DNA of 64,000 nt. It comes from Acidobacteriota bacterium (GTDB taxonomy: Bacteria; Acidobacteriota; Blastocatellia; Pyrinomonadales; Pyrinomonadaceae). Positions 1 to 7,652 of the stretch are shown here, one piece after another. The notes beneath the pieces were generated by a model. The model had not been told where the DNA came from, ran no database searches, and saw nothing but the letters and a program-made list of their open reading frames with translations. The position numbers and the translations under genes are program-made. Every line of letters begins with the position of its first letter. The stretch's first letter is position 1. The DNA lies in the NCBI GenBank assembly GCA_003222895.1, contig QHXI01000050.1, positions 1 to 64,000 on the forward strand. The letters run 5' to 3'.

Positions 1-2430
1 CCTGTGCCCTGAATCCTCCGCTTGGGCCGTAACTACTGAAATATTTTCGCCTGTCATTAGTTCCAGACCAGTGGCGAAGAGCATGACGCGCGTGCGTTGA
101 TCCGGACCGAAGTTTAAGAGTGTTGAGATCGGAAAGGGATCGCGCACGAGTGTGACAGAGTCCAGAGCTATTGCCCGATTCGTATTCCCTTCCGTTAGTA
201 GCGTCGGAGGCGAAGTGGTGTTTGGCGTGATAGTGAAGTTCGGCATCGAGACATTAAAGAAGATGTTGTCAATGGCTTCGACTTTAATGCGGGCCGAGGA
301 AGTTGGCGTATTCGGAATACTAATTGTCGCGACGCCGGTATTGGGTGTGCCGGATGATAGTGTGAGCGGGAAACTGCTGCCTCCATCGACCGAAAGCAGC
401 ACGCGAACGCCGGCGCAATTGATTGGAGCACTTGAGGTGTTCGCAACGTTCCAGTTGACTGTCTGAGTCGAACCGGCCTGCCAGCTTGTAGCAGGACCTG
501 GTTGCGTGACCACAAACGGACCGCTGCTTGCGACAACATTGACGCGCATCGCCCCGGTATTCACGCCGCCACCGCCGGCGTGATTATCGCGCGCGGTAAC
601 GCGAAAATTCATCGTCCGGCTTGTCGTCGGCAGCGATTCGCCGAACGTCGGAGTGCCGGACAAGATGTCTGACAACTGCGGAAATGTTCGCGTTGGGATC
701 GCTACCGGAGCGAATGATCGAAAGATTGGCCGGTTGCCATTGTCGGTGTGCGGTGGGCCGGCCGCTCCTAAATCAAATTCTTCCCAACAATAGGTGAGCG
801 CATCCGCATCCGCGTCGCTGCCACTTGCGGTGAGCGTGAATGGCGTATTAGCGGGAATCGTATAGTCGGATCCAGCATCAACGCTGGGCGGATTATTTTG
901 CGCGCTCGTCGTGACCGGGCAGATGCTCCCGTTGCCGGATGTAGTGTAATTGGTTATCTGTTCGATGCTCGCGGTATGAAAGTAAGTGTCGTTCGAAAAA
1001 AGTTCGTCGGCGCCACAGAGGGGATAGTAAGTCCCGTCGGGCAGTACGCCACCTCGATAGCTCATAATCGTCGAGCCACTTCCTGGTTCATACGCGACTT
1101 GAGCAAACCGGCTGGGGCCGCAGTCGTCAAGCGTGCCGTTGAACGTGTGCAGCGCCCCGAGCAGATGGCCCAGTTCATGAGCGACAACATAGATGGCCTT
1201 TATTGAGGTCGGATCAGTAGAACGGAATATTGAGACGGACTTGCCTTTTTGCCCATTGTTACAAGTGCTTTGATACTGGGCCGCTCCCTGGAATATGAAA
1301 TGGCCGGGCTGGTAGTTATAGACGTGGCCGTCAAGCACCATGCCGAGGTCGTAGTTGGCCGGGCCAATTCGTTGGTCCAAAACCACTTGATTTTGAGCTA
1401 GCAGTGAAGTGGCATCGTCGCTGGTATATCCGTCCGTCGCCGAGTTGGTGAAGATGATGGAAGTCTCGTTGGCAATCAAGGTCAGGTGGATCGCCAGGTC
1501 GCGTTCGTAGATTGCGTTAACCGCATTGATGGTGGTGGTCATCGCGCTCAGAATGCTGCCGACCGTTCCATCACCATACGTCTGGGTGAACTCTGCAGTA
1601 GCTGCCAGCGCCAGACGATAAGTGCGCAGTGTCGTGCCTCCGGCAAGACCGAGATTCGACTGACCCTTGCGCGGAAGTTGTTTGCTTTGCTGGGATGCCT
1701 GCTCGGCTCCGAGGACCAGACAACTAAATGAACCCGCCTCTTTCGGCGCCTCATGCTGGTTCTGGCTAATATCGTAACTAATATATTGACCGCGACTCGC
1801 ATGCGAGTCAGGCTCAATGATGACTGTGCCTGTACTTGAGAGCACGATGGCGTGAAAGCCCGCGGGCGTGACATCGAGCCGCGTGGTGGCAGTTGGATCA
1901 TCGAGACCACGACCTCGATAAGTCTTGATGTCTGGGAAATGCGCGGCGAGTTCGGGTGCCATCATCGGCGATTCCTCAACACGAAATCGCGCAAAAGTTC
2001 CATCGGGCATCGGCAACGTTATGACTACTTGAGTCTGGCTGGCTGCTGTTGTGAACTCCATCGGGGCATGACTGAGCAACTTCCTTTCGGCAGTCTCATT
2101 GAGACTTAGCTCCCGATAGAACTTTGGATGGACATCGATCGCTGCACTGCTTCTCTTCTCTGGCGGAAGCCATATGCCGTCTTCGGATCGATCTGATTTC
2201 AATTCTTCTCGAGGTAATGGCGACGATTCCACAACATTCATGGTCGGGACCAACTTTCCGAGTGCTGCTTGTTCGCGTCGCTCGGCGGTGACAAGTAAAT
2301 TGCGTTCGCATAAAAGCGTAAAGCCCACGACACCAGAAAGAAAGCACAGGATCAGCGGGAGCCGGCAAACAAAACGGCGGCGCACTCTGATTCTATTCGC
2401 CTGGACCAGGCGAGTATTTATTTCTCTCAT
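1..2430 (-). CDS. Secreted reprolysin-like zinc metalloprotease, 3' end beyond window
   Basis: I translated this strand by hand. One uninterrupted frame runs from ATG 2430 off the left edge (810 residues seen). A basic N-terminus is followed by a hydrophobic export segment (about residues 22-42) and a propeptide-like region. The zinc motif HELGHLLGALH is at about 418-428 (1147-1179) with a downstream Met-turn (IMSYRGG). This is the metzincin signature, HExxHxxGxxH plus Met-turn. The part after about residue 500 resembles Ig/PKD-like beta domains (PSVDAGSDYTIPANTPFTLTA and repeats of similar type). Likely an extracellular protease that acts on external protein. The exact substrate and the C-terminal sorting signal are not visible. 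The family call is firm; the subfamily (M12B-like) is inferred. Confidence 0.88.
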   Translation of the reverse strand, partial: MREINTRLVQANRIRVRRRFVCRLPLILCFLSGVVGFTLLCERNLLVTAERREQAALGKLVPTMNVVESSPLPREELKSDRSEDGIWLPPEKRSSAAIDVHPKFYRELSLNETAERKLLSHAPMEFTTAASQTQVVITLPMPDGTFARFRVEESPMMAPELAAHFPDIKTYRGRGLDDPTATTRLDVTPAGFHAIVLSSTGTVIIEPDSHASRGQYISYDISQNQHEAPKEAGSFSCLVLGAEQASQQSKQLPRKGQSNLGLAGGTTLRTYRLALAATAEFTQTYGDGTVGSILSAMTTTINAVNAIYERDLAIHLTLIANETSIIFTNSATDGYTSDDATSLLAQNQVVLDQRIGPANYDLGMVLDGHVYNYQPGHFIFQGAAQYQSTCNNGQKGKSVSIFRSTDPTSIKAIYVVAHELGHLLGALHTFNGTLDDCGPSRFAQVAYEPGSGSTIMSYRGGVLPDGTYYPLCGADELFSNDTYFHTASIEQITNYTTSGNGSICPVTTSAQNNPPSVDAGSDYTIPANTPFTLTASGSDADADALTYCWEEFDLGAAGPPHTDNGNRPIFRSFAPVAIPTRTFPQLSDILSGTPTFGESLPTTSRTMNFRVTARDNHAGGGGVNTGAMRVNVVASSGPFVVTQPGPATSWQAGSTQTVNWNVANTSSAPINCAGVRVLLSVDGGSSFPLTLSSGTPNTGVATISIPNTPTSSARIKVEAIDNIFFNVSMPNFTITPNTTSPPTLLTEGNTNRAIALDSVTLVRDPFPISTLLNFGPDQRTRVMLFATGLELMTGENISVVTAQAEDSGHR

Positions 2431-2523
2431 TGTTAATTCCGCGGCTTTGTCGGAAATTCGAAGGAAAGAAATTGAGGAGAGCGAGTACTCTACTCGCTTG
2501 TTTGAGAAATGACTAATTTTTTA

Positions 2524-2580
2524 CTGGCGGGGCAGTAGCCCAACCGTGGAAGGGCGTGTCAGAACCGCCTGCGGTCCCCG
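2524..2580. repeat. Remnants of two dispersed repeat families in the 2431-2706 gap
   Basis: The gap upstream of the secreted protein at 2707 holds no gene. It contains GGCGGGGCAGTAGCCC, like the GCGGGCAGTAGC tracts at 3791, 44000 and 46978. At about 2558 it also has GTCAGAACCGCCTGCGGT, matching the word that encodes SEPPA peptides inside rqcH and priA. The rest of the gap shows nothing recognisable. Confidence 0.5.
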
Positions 2581-2706
2581 TCGGGTACCAACCGATGTAC
2601 ACGCCTTCGGCGTCGATAACAAATTTCATTGAATCAGTGAACTAATGGATCAATGAATCAATTCGAGATAGCTTTCATTTTAGGATCGATGATATAAGGC
2701 GGCTCA

Positions 2707-3258
2707 ATGCGCAAAGCAATCCTCGTCCTGGCTCTTCTGTTGGCGTTGACCTCATCGTTCGGCCAAAACAACAACAGCGGCGCATCGGGTGGCAAAGCAA
2801 GTGACAGCGCCTCAGCGCCCGCTAAGAACGCGGCCGCACCTGCTAAGAAAAAGCCCGTTCCCAAACCGGCTCCAAAGCAGGATAATCCTTCGTATTCGCC
2901 GTGCGGGGTTTTCAATAAAAACAGTGCGGAATCGAACGCCGATGATAAGTGGTTCTCTCTGGGCGAATCAGCGAACAAGCATTTCTTCTACAACCCACAC
3001 CGAACAACCTGTGAGCCGAAAACCGGCGTGCTCAAGTCCTGGATCAAGGAAGAGCACAAGAATACCGATTCGGATTTCGCACTCGTCTTGTACGAGTTCA
3101 AATGCAAGACGAACCAAATGCGAGTTAGGACAGTAATTGAATACGACAAAACCGGCAGCGTCTTAGAAACCACCAATCATGGAGACGACCCTTGGCAAGA
3201 CGTAGCACCCAACACCGCCGGCGAAACCATGATGAAGACAGTCTGCCGGAGGCCGTAG
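2707..3258 (+). CDS. Secreted protein of unknown function
   Basis: 183 residues. A clear signal peptide (MRKAIL followed by a Leu/Ala-rich core, cleavage near SFG-Q at about 20) precedes a low-complexity Ala/Lys/Pro/Ser linker (about 25-60) that is typical of exported proteins. The folded part (about 65-183) has four cysteines (YSPC, TTCE, FKCK, TVCR) that could form two disulfides in the periplasm. No family was recognised. It stands alone between the protease and the methyltransferase fragment. The export prediction is well supported; the function is open. Confidence 0.7.
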   Translation: MRKAILVLALLLALTSSFGQNNNSGASGGKASDSASAPAKNAAAPAKKKPVPKPAPKQDNPSYSPCGVFNKNSAESNADDKWFSLGESANKHFFYNPHRTTCEPKTGVLKSWIKEEHKNTDSDFALVLYEFKCKTNQMRVRTVIEYDKTGSVLETTNHGDDPWQDVAPNTAGETMMKTVCRRP

Positions 3259-3277
3259 GACTCTCAGTGAAATTGCC

Positions 3278-3577
3278 TCAATTGAAATACCGGATAATCT
3301 CTGATCCGATCCATTTGCCGATTGGCACAGAAACTCCATTCCCGATCATTCGATACGCATCGCTGTCAGTTCCGCAAAAGCCAAAGTTGTTAGGGACGCC
3401 TTGGAGTCGAGCATACTCTCGGACAGTGTACGGCCGCGCGCCGTAAGGGAATCGTTCATCGGCAACTAGCCTCGTGCTCAAGTCTTTCGCGTAATGCGCA
3501 ACACAGGTGGGTGCGATGTCGCCTCGAGTGGGATCGCTAATGATTGGCCGGTCGCGATACGCTCCTGCTAATCGCCT
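3278..3577 (-). pseudogene. C-terminal fragment of a DNA cytosine-5 methyltransferase
   Basis: The frame is open from the in-frame TGA at 3578-3580 down to the stop at 3278. It encodes about 99 residues, starting AYRDRPIISDPTRGDIAPT and ending in the motif IX/X region: RPYTVREYARLQGVP, then YRMIGNGVSVP. These match the end of the target-recognition region and the conserved GNxV motif of C5-methyltransferases. The catalytic PC motif and the SAM-binding motifs (roughly the first 200-300 residues) are absent. The N-terminal part should lie to the right, but that DNA now carries a toxin fragment. It cannot be an active enzyme. Confidence 0.85.
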
Positions 3578-3580
3578 TCA

Positions 3581-3802
3581 ATGTCTTTCGGATATGAACT
3601 GATTTCGGAGACAGACCGGCTGGAAGCATTTCCCGAGTTGGGCCGTGTCGTTCCCGAATACCAAAATCAAAATCTTCGCGAGATCATCTTACGTCCGTAC
3701 CGAATTGTGTATCGAGTCAACCATGAACGAAAGTTTTGTGAGATTACGCGCGTTTGGCATTCGGCGCGCGGAATGCCTCAGCTTACGAATAGCGGGCAGT
3801 AG
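3581..3802 (+). pseudogene. Truncated RelE/ParE-family toxin (C-terminal half)
   Basis: 73 residues from ATG 3581. The segment RLEAFPELGRVVPEY, then LREIILRPYRIVYRV and VWHSARG, is the C-terminal half of RelE/ParE toxins, which are usually 90-100 residues. The first 40 or so residues (alpha-helical hairpin) are missing, and an in-frame TAA lies just upstream of the ATG. No antitoxin gene is adjacent. The last residues and the stop fall in a GCGGGCAGTAG repeat word. Homology starts only about 30-45 bp from where the methyltransferase fragment ends, so both genes were probably cut at one rearrangement point. Confidence 0.75.
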
Positions 3803-3832
3803 CACGAGCGATCCACTGCAAATCAACCGCAC

Positions 3833-4495
3833 TCACTTACCTCGCCACTCAGGCTTACGTTCCTTGCTCGCTTTCGATAATCCTTCGCGAACACCTTCGG
3901 CATCGAAGTCTGCGGCATAAACGGGCGAGCCGGGTTGTTGTCGCCACGATTCATCCAGCCCGCCTGCATCGACGCCGTCGAATCCAAGTTCATCGACGAG
4001 CTTTAAGACGATCGCCTTCGCTCGCTCATCATCACCCGCCACCGGCAGCGCGATGCGTCCCGGGGTTCCGGGAGGTTGGCCCTTCTTGAGCAGGTGATTT
4101 GCGTAAATGTTATTGAAGGCTTTTACGACCGGCCGGCCCAACTGTTTCGAAACCCAGCCGCTTTCGGTTGTGCCTTCCTCAATCGCTTCGATGCGGCCAT
4201 CGCGCTGCTGCGGATAATAGTTGCCGGTGTCGACGACGACCACGCTGTCAGGGACTCCGGCGAACAGGTCGCGCGGCAACTCCGCAATATTCTTTTCAGG
4301 AATGGTGACGATTACGACGTCGCCCCGGCGCGCCGCTTCATTCACAGTCACGGGTGTCGCGCCCGTTTCCTGCGCCAGCGCTGCGAGAGTCTCGGGACCT
4401 CTCGAGTTAGCTACGAATACGTTATGGCCGAGCGCGCTGAAGCGCCGAGTGAGCGAGCCGCCGATGTGGCCCGCACCAATGATGCCAATATTCAT
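3833..4495 (-). CDS. NADPH-dependent F420 reductase-like oxidoreductase
   Basis: 220 residues. It starts with a Rossmann dinucleotide motif (MNIGIIGAGHIGGSL, GxGxxG), followed by VFVANSRGPE, where S/R would bind the NADP 2'-phosphate. The VVVVDTGNYYPQ and KAFNNIYA segments fit the COG2085 family (F420H2:NADP oxidoreductase-like). That family also contains many bacterial members that do not use F420, and no F420 biosynthesis gene is in the window. The substrate is therefore unknown. It is a single gene with no obvious operon partner. Confidence 0.8.
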   Translation of the reverse strand: MNIGIIGAGHIGGSLTRRFSALGHNVFVANSRGPETLAALAQETGATPVTVNEAARRGDVVIVTIPEKNIAELPRDLFAGVPDSVVVVDTGNYYPQQRDGRIEAIEEGTTESGWVSKQLGRPVVKAFNNIYANHLLKKGQPPGTPGRIALPVAGDDERAKAIVLKLVDELGFDGVDAGGLDESWRQQPGSPVYAADFDAEGVREGLSKASKERKPEWRGK

Positions 4496-4518
4496 CTTCG
4501 CTCCTTTTCAAATGAATT

Positions 4519-4616
4519 TAACCACAGAGGACACAGAGAAGACAGCGGAGGGACTAAGGGTGAGGGCGTAGCGCGAAGTAACCCTTACCCTAACCCTCTC
4601 GCAACGGGTGAGGGAA
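4519..4616. repeat. Short-word inverted-repeat element
   Basis: The left half has AGGGTGAGGG-type words. The right half has their complements (CCCTTACCCTAACCCTC). Next to them is an ACCACAGAGGACACAGAG tract. The whole tract lies between the start of the F420-reductase-like gene and the next gene's terminator. It is one of about a dozen loci built in the same way. Confidence 0.6.
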
Positions 4617-4689
4617 CATTCCGCCGTATCAGATCATGAATCTCGGTCGTTCGTCGCAGAGCTTGACTTCTTGCTAACGCATCGCCCAA

Positions 4690-4720
4690 AAAGAAAAATG
4701 CCGCGATTGCCCGCGGCATC
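4690..4720 (-). terminator. Intrinsic terminator of the Arg/Asn/Gly/Tyr-rich protein gene
   Basis: On the minus strand, the 8-bp arms ATGCCGCG/CGCGGCAT (4698-4705 and 4712-4719) are followed by TTTTTCTTTTT. They lie 35-60 bp after the stop of the gene at 4754. Confidence 0.75.
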
Positions 4721-4753
4721 TCTCGAGGTTGGATTTGATTATCGTCTAACCGT

Positions 4754-5368
4754 TTAAGGCCGGCCAAAGATTCCGCCGAGAACACTGCCTCGTCCATAGC
4801 GGCCGTTTCCGTAACCACCGTACTGTCGATAGCCTTGCGCGTAACCCTGTTCGAAGCCGCTGCGAAAGGCCTGCGAAGAAGCGTTGCGCCAGTAGTGCGA
4901 TCTCTGCGGGCTGTAGCTCTGACCACGCTGCGCATCACTAGCGCCCGTATTCAAGCCATACTGGTAACCCTGGTTCGCCGCAGCCTGATTGTAACCACCG
5001 TAGTTACCATAGCCGCCATAGTTGCCGTAGTTACCATAATTGCCGTAACTGCCGTTGTTGTAGCGGCCATTGTTATAGGTGCCGTTGTTGTAACGGCCGT
5101 TATTGTAGCTGCGGTCATCACGGCGATATCGATCGTCGCGGCGATATCGATCACGGTCTCGATCATTGTCTCTCCGGCCGTTCCAAACCTGACTCTGGTT
5201 AGAACGCCGATTGTCATTGTCGCGTCTGCGATCCGTCCGCTCATCTCGATCACGTCGATCCCGATCCCGATCCTGTGCCTGCGTTGTCATTCCCGCTGCC
5301 GCGGATATGCCAAATATAAAAGCGAGCGTCAAAATCGCGCCGCCGATCCTAATGCTTAAATTTTTCAT
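4754..5368 (-). CDS. Secreted low-complexity Arg/Asp then Asn/Gly/Tyr-rich protein
   Basis: 204 residues. Signal peptide (MKNLSIR plus hydrophobic core, cleavage near TQA-Q at about 31). Residues 32-90 are almost only Arg, Asp and Asn (DRDRDRRDRDE type). Then come tandem YNNG and YGNYGG units (about 90-130), and a C-terminal part with GxxxGxxDAQRG and FRSGFEQGYAQGYRQY. That last part resembles the short helical repeats seen in exported acidobacterial proteins. The composition suggests a disordered, possibly surface or matrix-associated protein. No enzymatic motif is visible. It has its own terminator and appears monocistronic. Confidence 0.7.
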   Translation of the reverse strand: MKNLSIRIGGAILTLAFIFGISAAAGMTTQAQDRDRDRRDRDERTDRRRDNDNRRSNQSQVWNGRRDNDRDRDRYRRDDRYRRDDRSYNNGRYNNGTYNNGRYNNGSYGNYGNYGNYGGYGNYGGYNQAAANQGYQYGLNTGASDAQRGQSYSPQRSHYWRNASSQAFRSGFEQGYAQGYRQYGGYGNGRYGRGSVLGGIFGRP

Positions 5369-5575
5369 TCTGGTGATTCTCCCTTTCCCCGAACCGACAT
5401 CGGCAATGAGTGTGCCGTTGATTTATACAGGAGGGGCATCCTGATTTCAACGCATTTTCTCAGAGTTACTCAATGCCGCGCCACGATTTGGTGTAGAAAA
5501 AGGACGAGGGTAAACGATTCGGGGAGTGCGCCGAAGTTTTTTGTCGCAGTCTAGGCGAGCTGCTGACTTCGTGTC

Positions 5576-6511
5576 CTACGCCGGCACAAGCTCGCGAATC
5601 CCTTTCGGTTCTTCGCCGAGCCACTCTGGGTTTTCGGCGGTGCCGTCGAATATCGATGATGTCTTAAAGGGCTCAAACTCGCCCTTCGCTGCGGCGTCGC
5701 GAGTCTTCCGTAAGATGGCCTCGCGCTCGTCATCGCTGAGTGGGTGGAACGATTTCGCCGCCGCAAATGCCTGGTCCAGAATTTCCATGCTGTCAATGCC
5801 GGTAATCACAACCGAGGTCGGCAAGCTAAGCGCGTAATGCAGACATTCAACCGGCGTGACGGTTTTTGACTTCAAAAGAATGCCGTTGGCCATGCTCTTC
5901 ATGCCGAGAATGCCGATTTTCAGTTTCACTAATTCCGGCACCACCTGGTTTCCGAAGCTGCGATAGTGCGCGTCCATCACGTTCAGAGGCATCTGCACCG
6001 TGTCGAAGCGGAAGCCGTTCTGTTCGGCGACCTCGAGCATGTAGAGGTGCACGTGCGGATCTTTGTGGCCGGTAAATCCAATATAACGAAGTTTGCCCGC
6101 GTCGCGCGCTTCAACTAAAGCGGCGTTCGCGCCATCCTCGTGAAAGATGCGATGTGGATCTTCAAAGCGAAGGATCTCGTGATGCTGGACCAGGTCGATG
6201 CAGTCGAGATCCAGACGCTTGAGTGATTCGTCGAGTTGTTTCGCAGCCTCTTTCTTGTTTCGCCCATCGATCTTAGTCATCACAAAAGCGCGTTCGCGAT
6301 AGCCGTCGCCCAAAGCCTTGCCCATGCGTTTCTCGCTCTCGCCTTCGTTGTAGTCCCAACAGTTGTCGAGGAAGTTAATGCCCCGGTCGATTGCATCACG
6401 AACAATGCGAATCGCCAGCTTCTCATCGACGTGCTTCAAGCCGAGATGCCAGCCGCCCACGCCAATCGCCGAAACGCTTTCTCCGGTGCTGCCTAACGTT
6501 CGATAAATCAT
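5576..6511 (-). CDS. Aldo/keto reductase
   Basis: The start at ATG 6511 (MIYRTLGSTG) is chosen because GGAGGTG lies 5-6 nt upstream. A longer frame to 6631 has no such site. About 311 residues. The AKR tetrad is visible: Asp and Tyr in DNCWDYNEG, Lys in MTKID, and His in VQHHEI. Expected to be a cytosolic NADPH-dependent carbonyl reductase with a TIM-barrel fold. The substrate is unknown. It is divergent from the MDR gene at 6671, so the two may share the 160-bp control region. Confidence 0.9.
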   Translation of the reverse strand: MIYRTLGSTGESVSAIGVGGWHLGLKHVDEKLAIRIVRDAIDRGINFLDNCWDYNEGESEKRMGKALGDGYRERAFVMTKIDGRNKKEAAKQLDESLKRLDLDCIDLVQHHEILRFEDPHRIFHEDGANAALVEARDAGKLRYIGFTGHKDPHVHLYMLEVAEQNGFRFDTVQMPLNVMDAHYRSFGNQVVPELVKLKIGILGMKSMANGILLKSKTVTPVECLHYALSLPTSVVITGIDSMEILDQAFAAAKSFHPLSDDEREAILRKTRDAAAKGEFEPFKTSSIFDGTAENPEWLGEEPKGIRELVPA

Positions 6512-6670
6512 TTGCGTCACCTCCGCGGCGTGATCGAAGCAGACTAAGATTGCGTGATTGTCACGAAGGTGAGAAGAAACGAAGCGCGTCCGAACCCTTT
6601 TGAATCTGAGTAGTCTATGAATCTCGCCCACTTCGAAACATTGGATACTTCACAATCGTACGTTGAATAG

Positions 6671-7645
6671 ATGAAAGCGATTGTCTATCAGCGAGATGGC
6701 TCACGTCACGTGCTGAAGTTGGAAGAGGTCGAACGGCCTACGCCTGCCGATCATGAAATTCTGATCAAAGTTCGTGCGGCTTCAGTCAATCCGATTGATT
6801 ATCATTTACTGAAACACCCTCTGCTTCGTCGCGTCATGTCCGCGGTGAGCAAAGTAGACTTCACACGGCCCGGGCGTGACCTCGCGGGCGAGGTCGAAGC
6901 GGTTGGCAAGAACGTTACGCAGTTCAAACCTCGTGACAACGTTTTCGGCACATGCTCTGGAGCATTCGCCGAATATGCTTGCGCCGGCGAGTCAGCATTC
7001 GCGATGAAGCCGGATCAAGTTTCGTTTGAGCAAGGGGCGTCTGTGCCGGTTGCGGGACTCACGGCGTTGCAGGCGCTTCGTGATAAGGCAAAGATTCAGC
7101 CGGGCCAGAAAGTCTTGATTAATGGCGCGGCGGGAGGCGTAGGCACATTCGCGGTTCAGATCGCCAAGTCGTTCGGCGCAGAAGTAACCGGCGTATGCAG
7201 CACGAGAAATGTAGATCTGGTTAGATCGATCGGAGCAGATCACGTCATCCATTACACCCAAGAAGATTTCACTGCGAGTGGCGAACACTACGACGTGATT
7301 TTCGACCTCGTAGTGAACCATTCGTTCTCAGATCACCGGCGCGTCCTAACTTCCAAAGGAATTTATGTTGGTGGCGGCGCCCTCGGGATCGACTCAATGA
7401 TCGGTATCTTGACCGCCACGATCACACAGTTCGCTTTGTCGCCATTTGTGAGTCAGAAGTTCACCAACATTCTGGCGAAACTGAACCAAGTGGACTTGAG
7501 GATTCTTGGTGAACTCATCAAAGTAGGGAAGATAACTCCGGTTATCGAGAGACGGTTTAGCTTGAGTGAAACGGCCGCGGCAGTGAGTCACGTCGAAGGA
7601 AAACATGCACGCGGAAAAGTGATCGTCGAGGTCGCGCCCGCGTGA
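6671..7645 (+). CDS. MDR-family NAD(P)-dependent alcohol dehydrogenase / quinone oxidoreductase
   Basis: 324 residues. The GroES-like N-terminal half (KVRAASVNPIDYHLL, GRDLAGEVEAVG) is followed by a Rossmann half with NGAAGGVGTFAVQIAK (nucleotide loop). The cysteine and histidine zinc ligands of true alcohol dehydrogenases are absent. This places it with the zinc-independent NADPH:quinone reductase / enoyl-reductase-like branch. Its stop is only 8 bp from the end of the convergent rqcH gene. Confidence 0.9.
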   Translation: MKAIVYQRDGSRHVLKLEEVERPTPADHEILIKVRAASVNPIDYHLLKHPLLRRVMSAVSKVDFTRPGRDLAGEVEAVGKNVTQFKPRDNVFGTCSGAFAEYACAGESAFAMKPDQVSFEQGASVPVAGLTALQALRDKAKIQPGQKVLINGAAGGVGTFAVQIAKSFGAEVTGVCSTRNVDLVRSIGADHVIHYTQEDFTASGEHYDVIFDLVVNHSFSDHRRVLTSKGIYVGGGALGIDSMIGILTATITQFALSPFVSQKFTNILAKLNQVDLRILGELIKVGKITPVIERRFSLSETAAAVSHVEGKHARGKVIVEVAPA

Positions 7646-7652
7646 TGCTTCG

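Noticed and set aside
2431..2706. Possible small gene or RNA in the gap
   Set aside because: Only repeat fragments and no start with a supported frame; no RNA family recognised.
4835..5359. 174-codon plus-strand frame rich in Val/Ile/Ala
   Set aside because: It is the antisense of the repetitive Arg/Asn/Gly/Tyr gene. The hydrophobic look is a by-product of complementing AAT/GGT/TAC codons.
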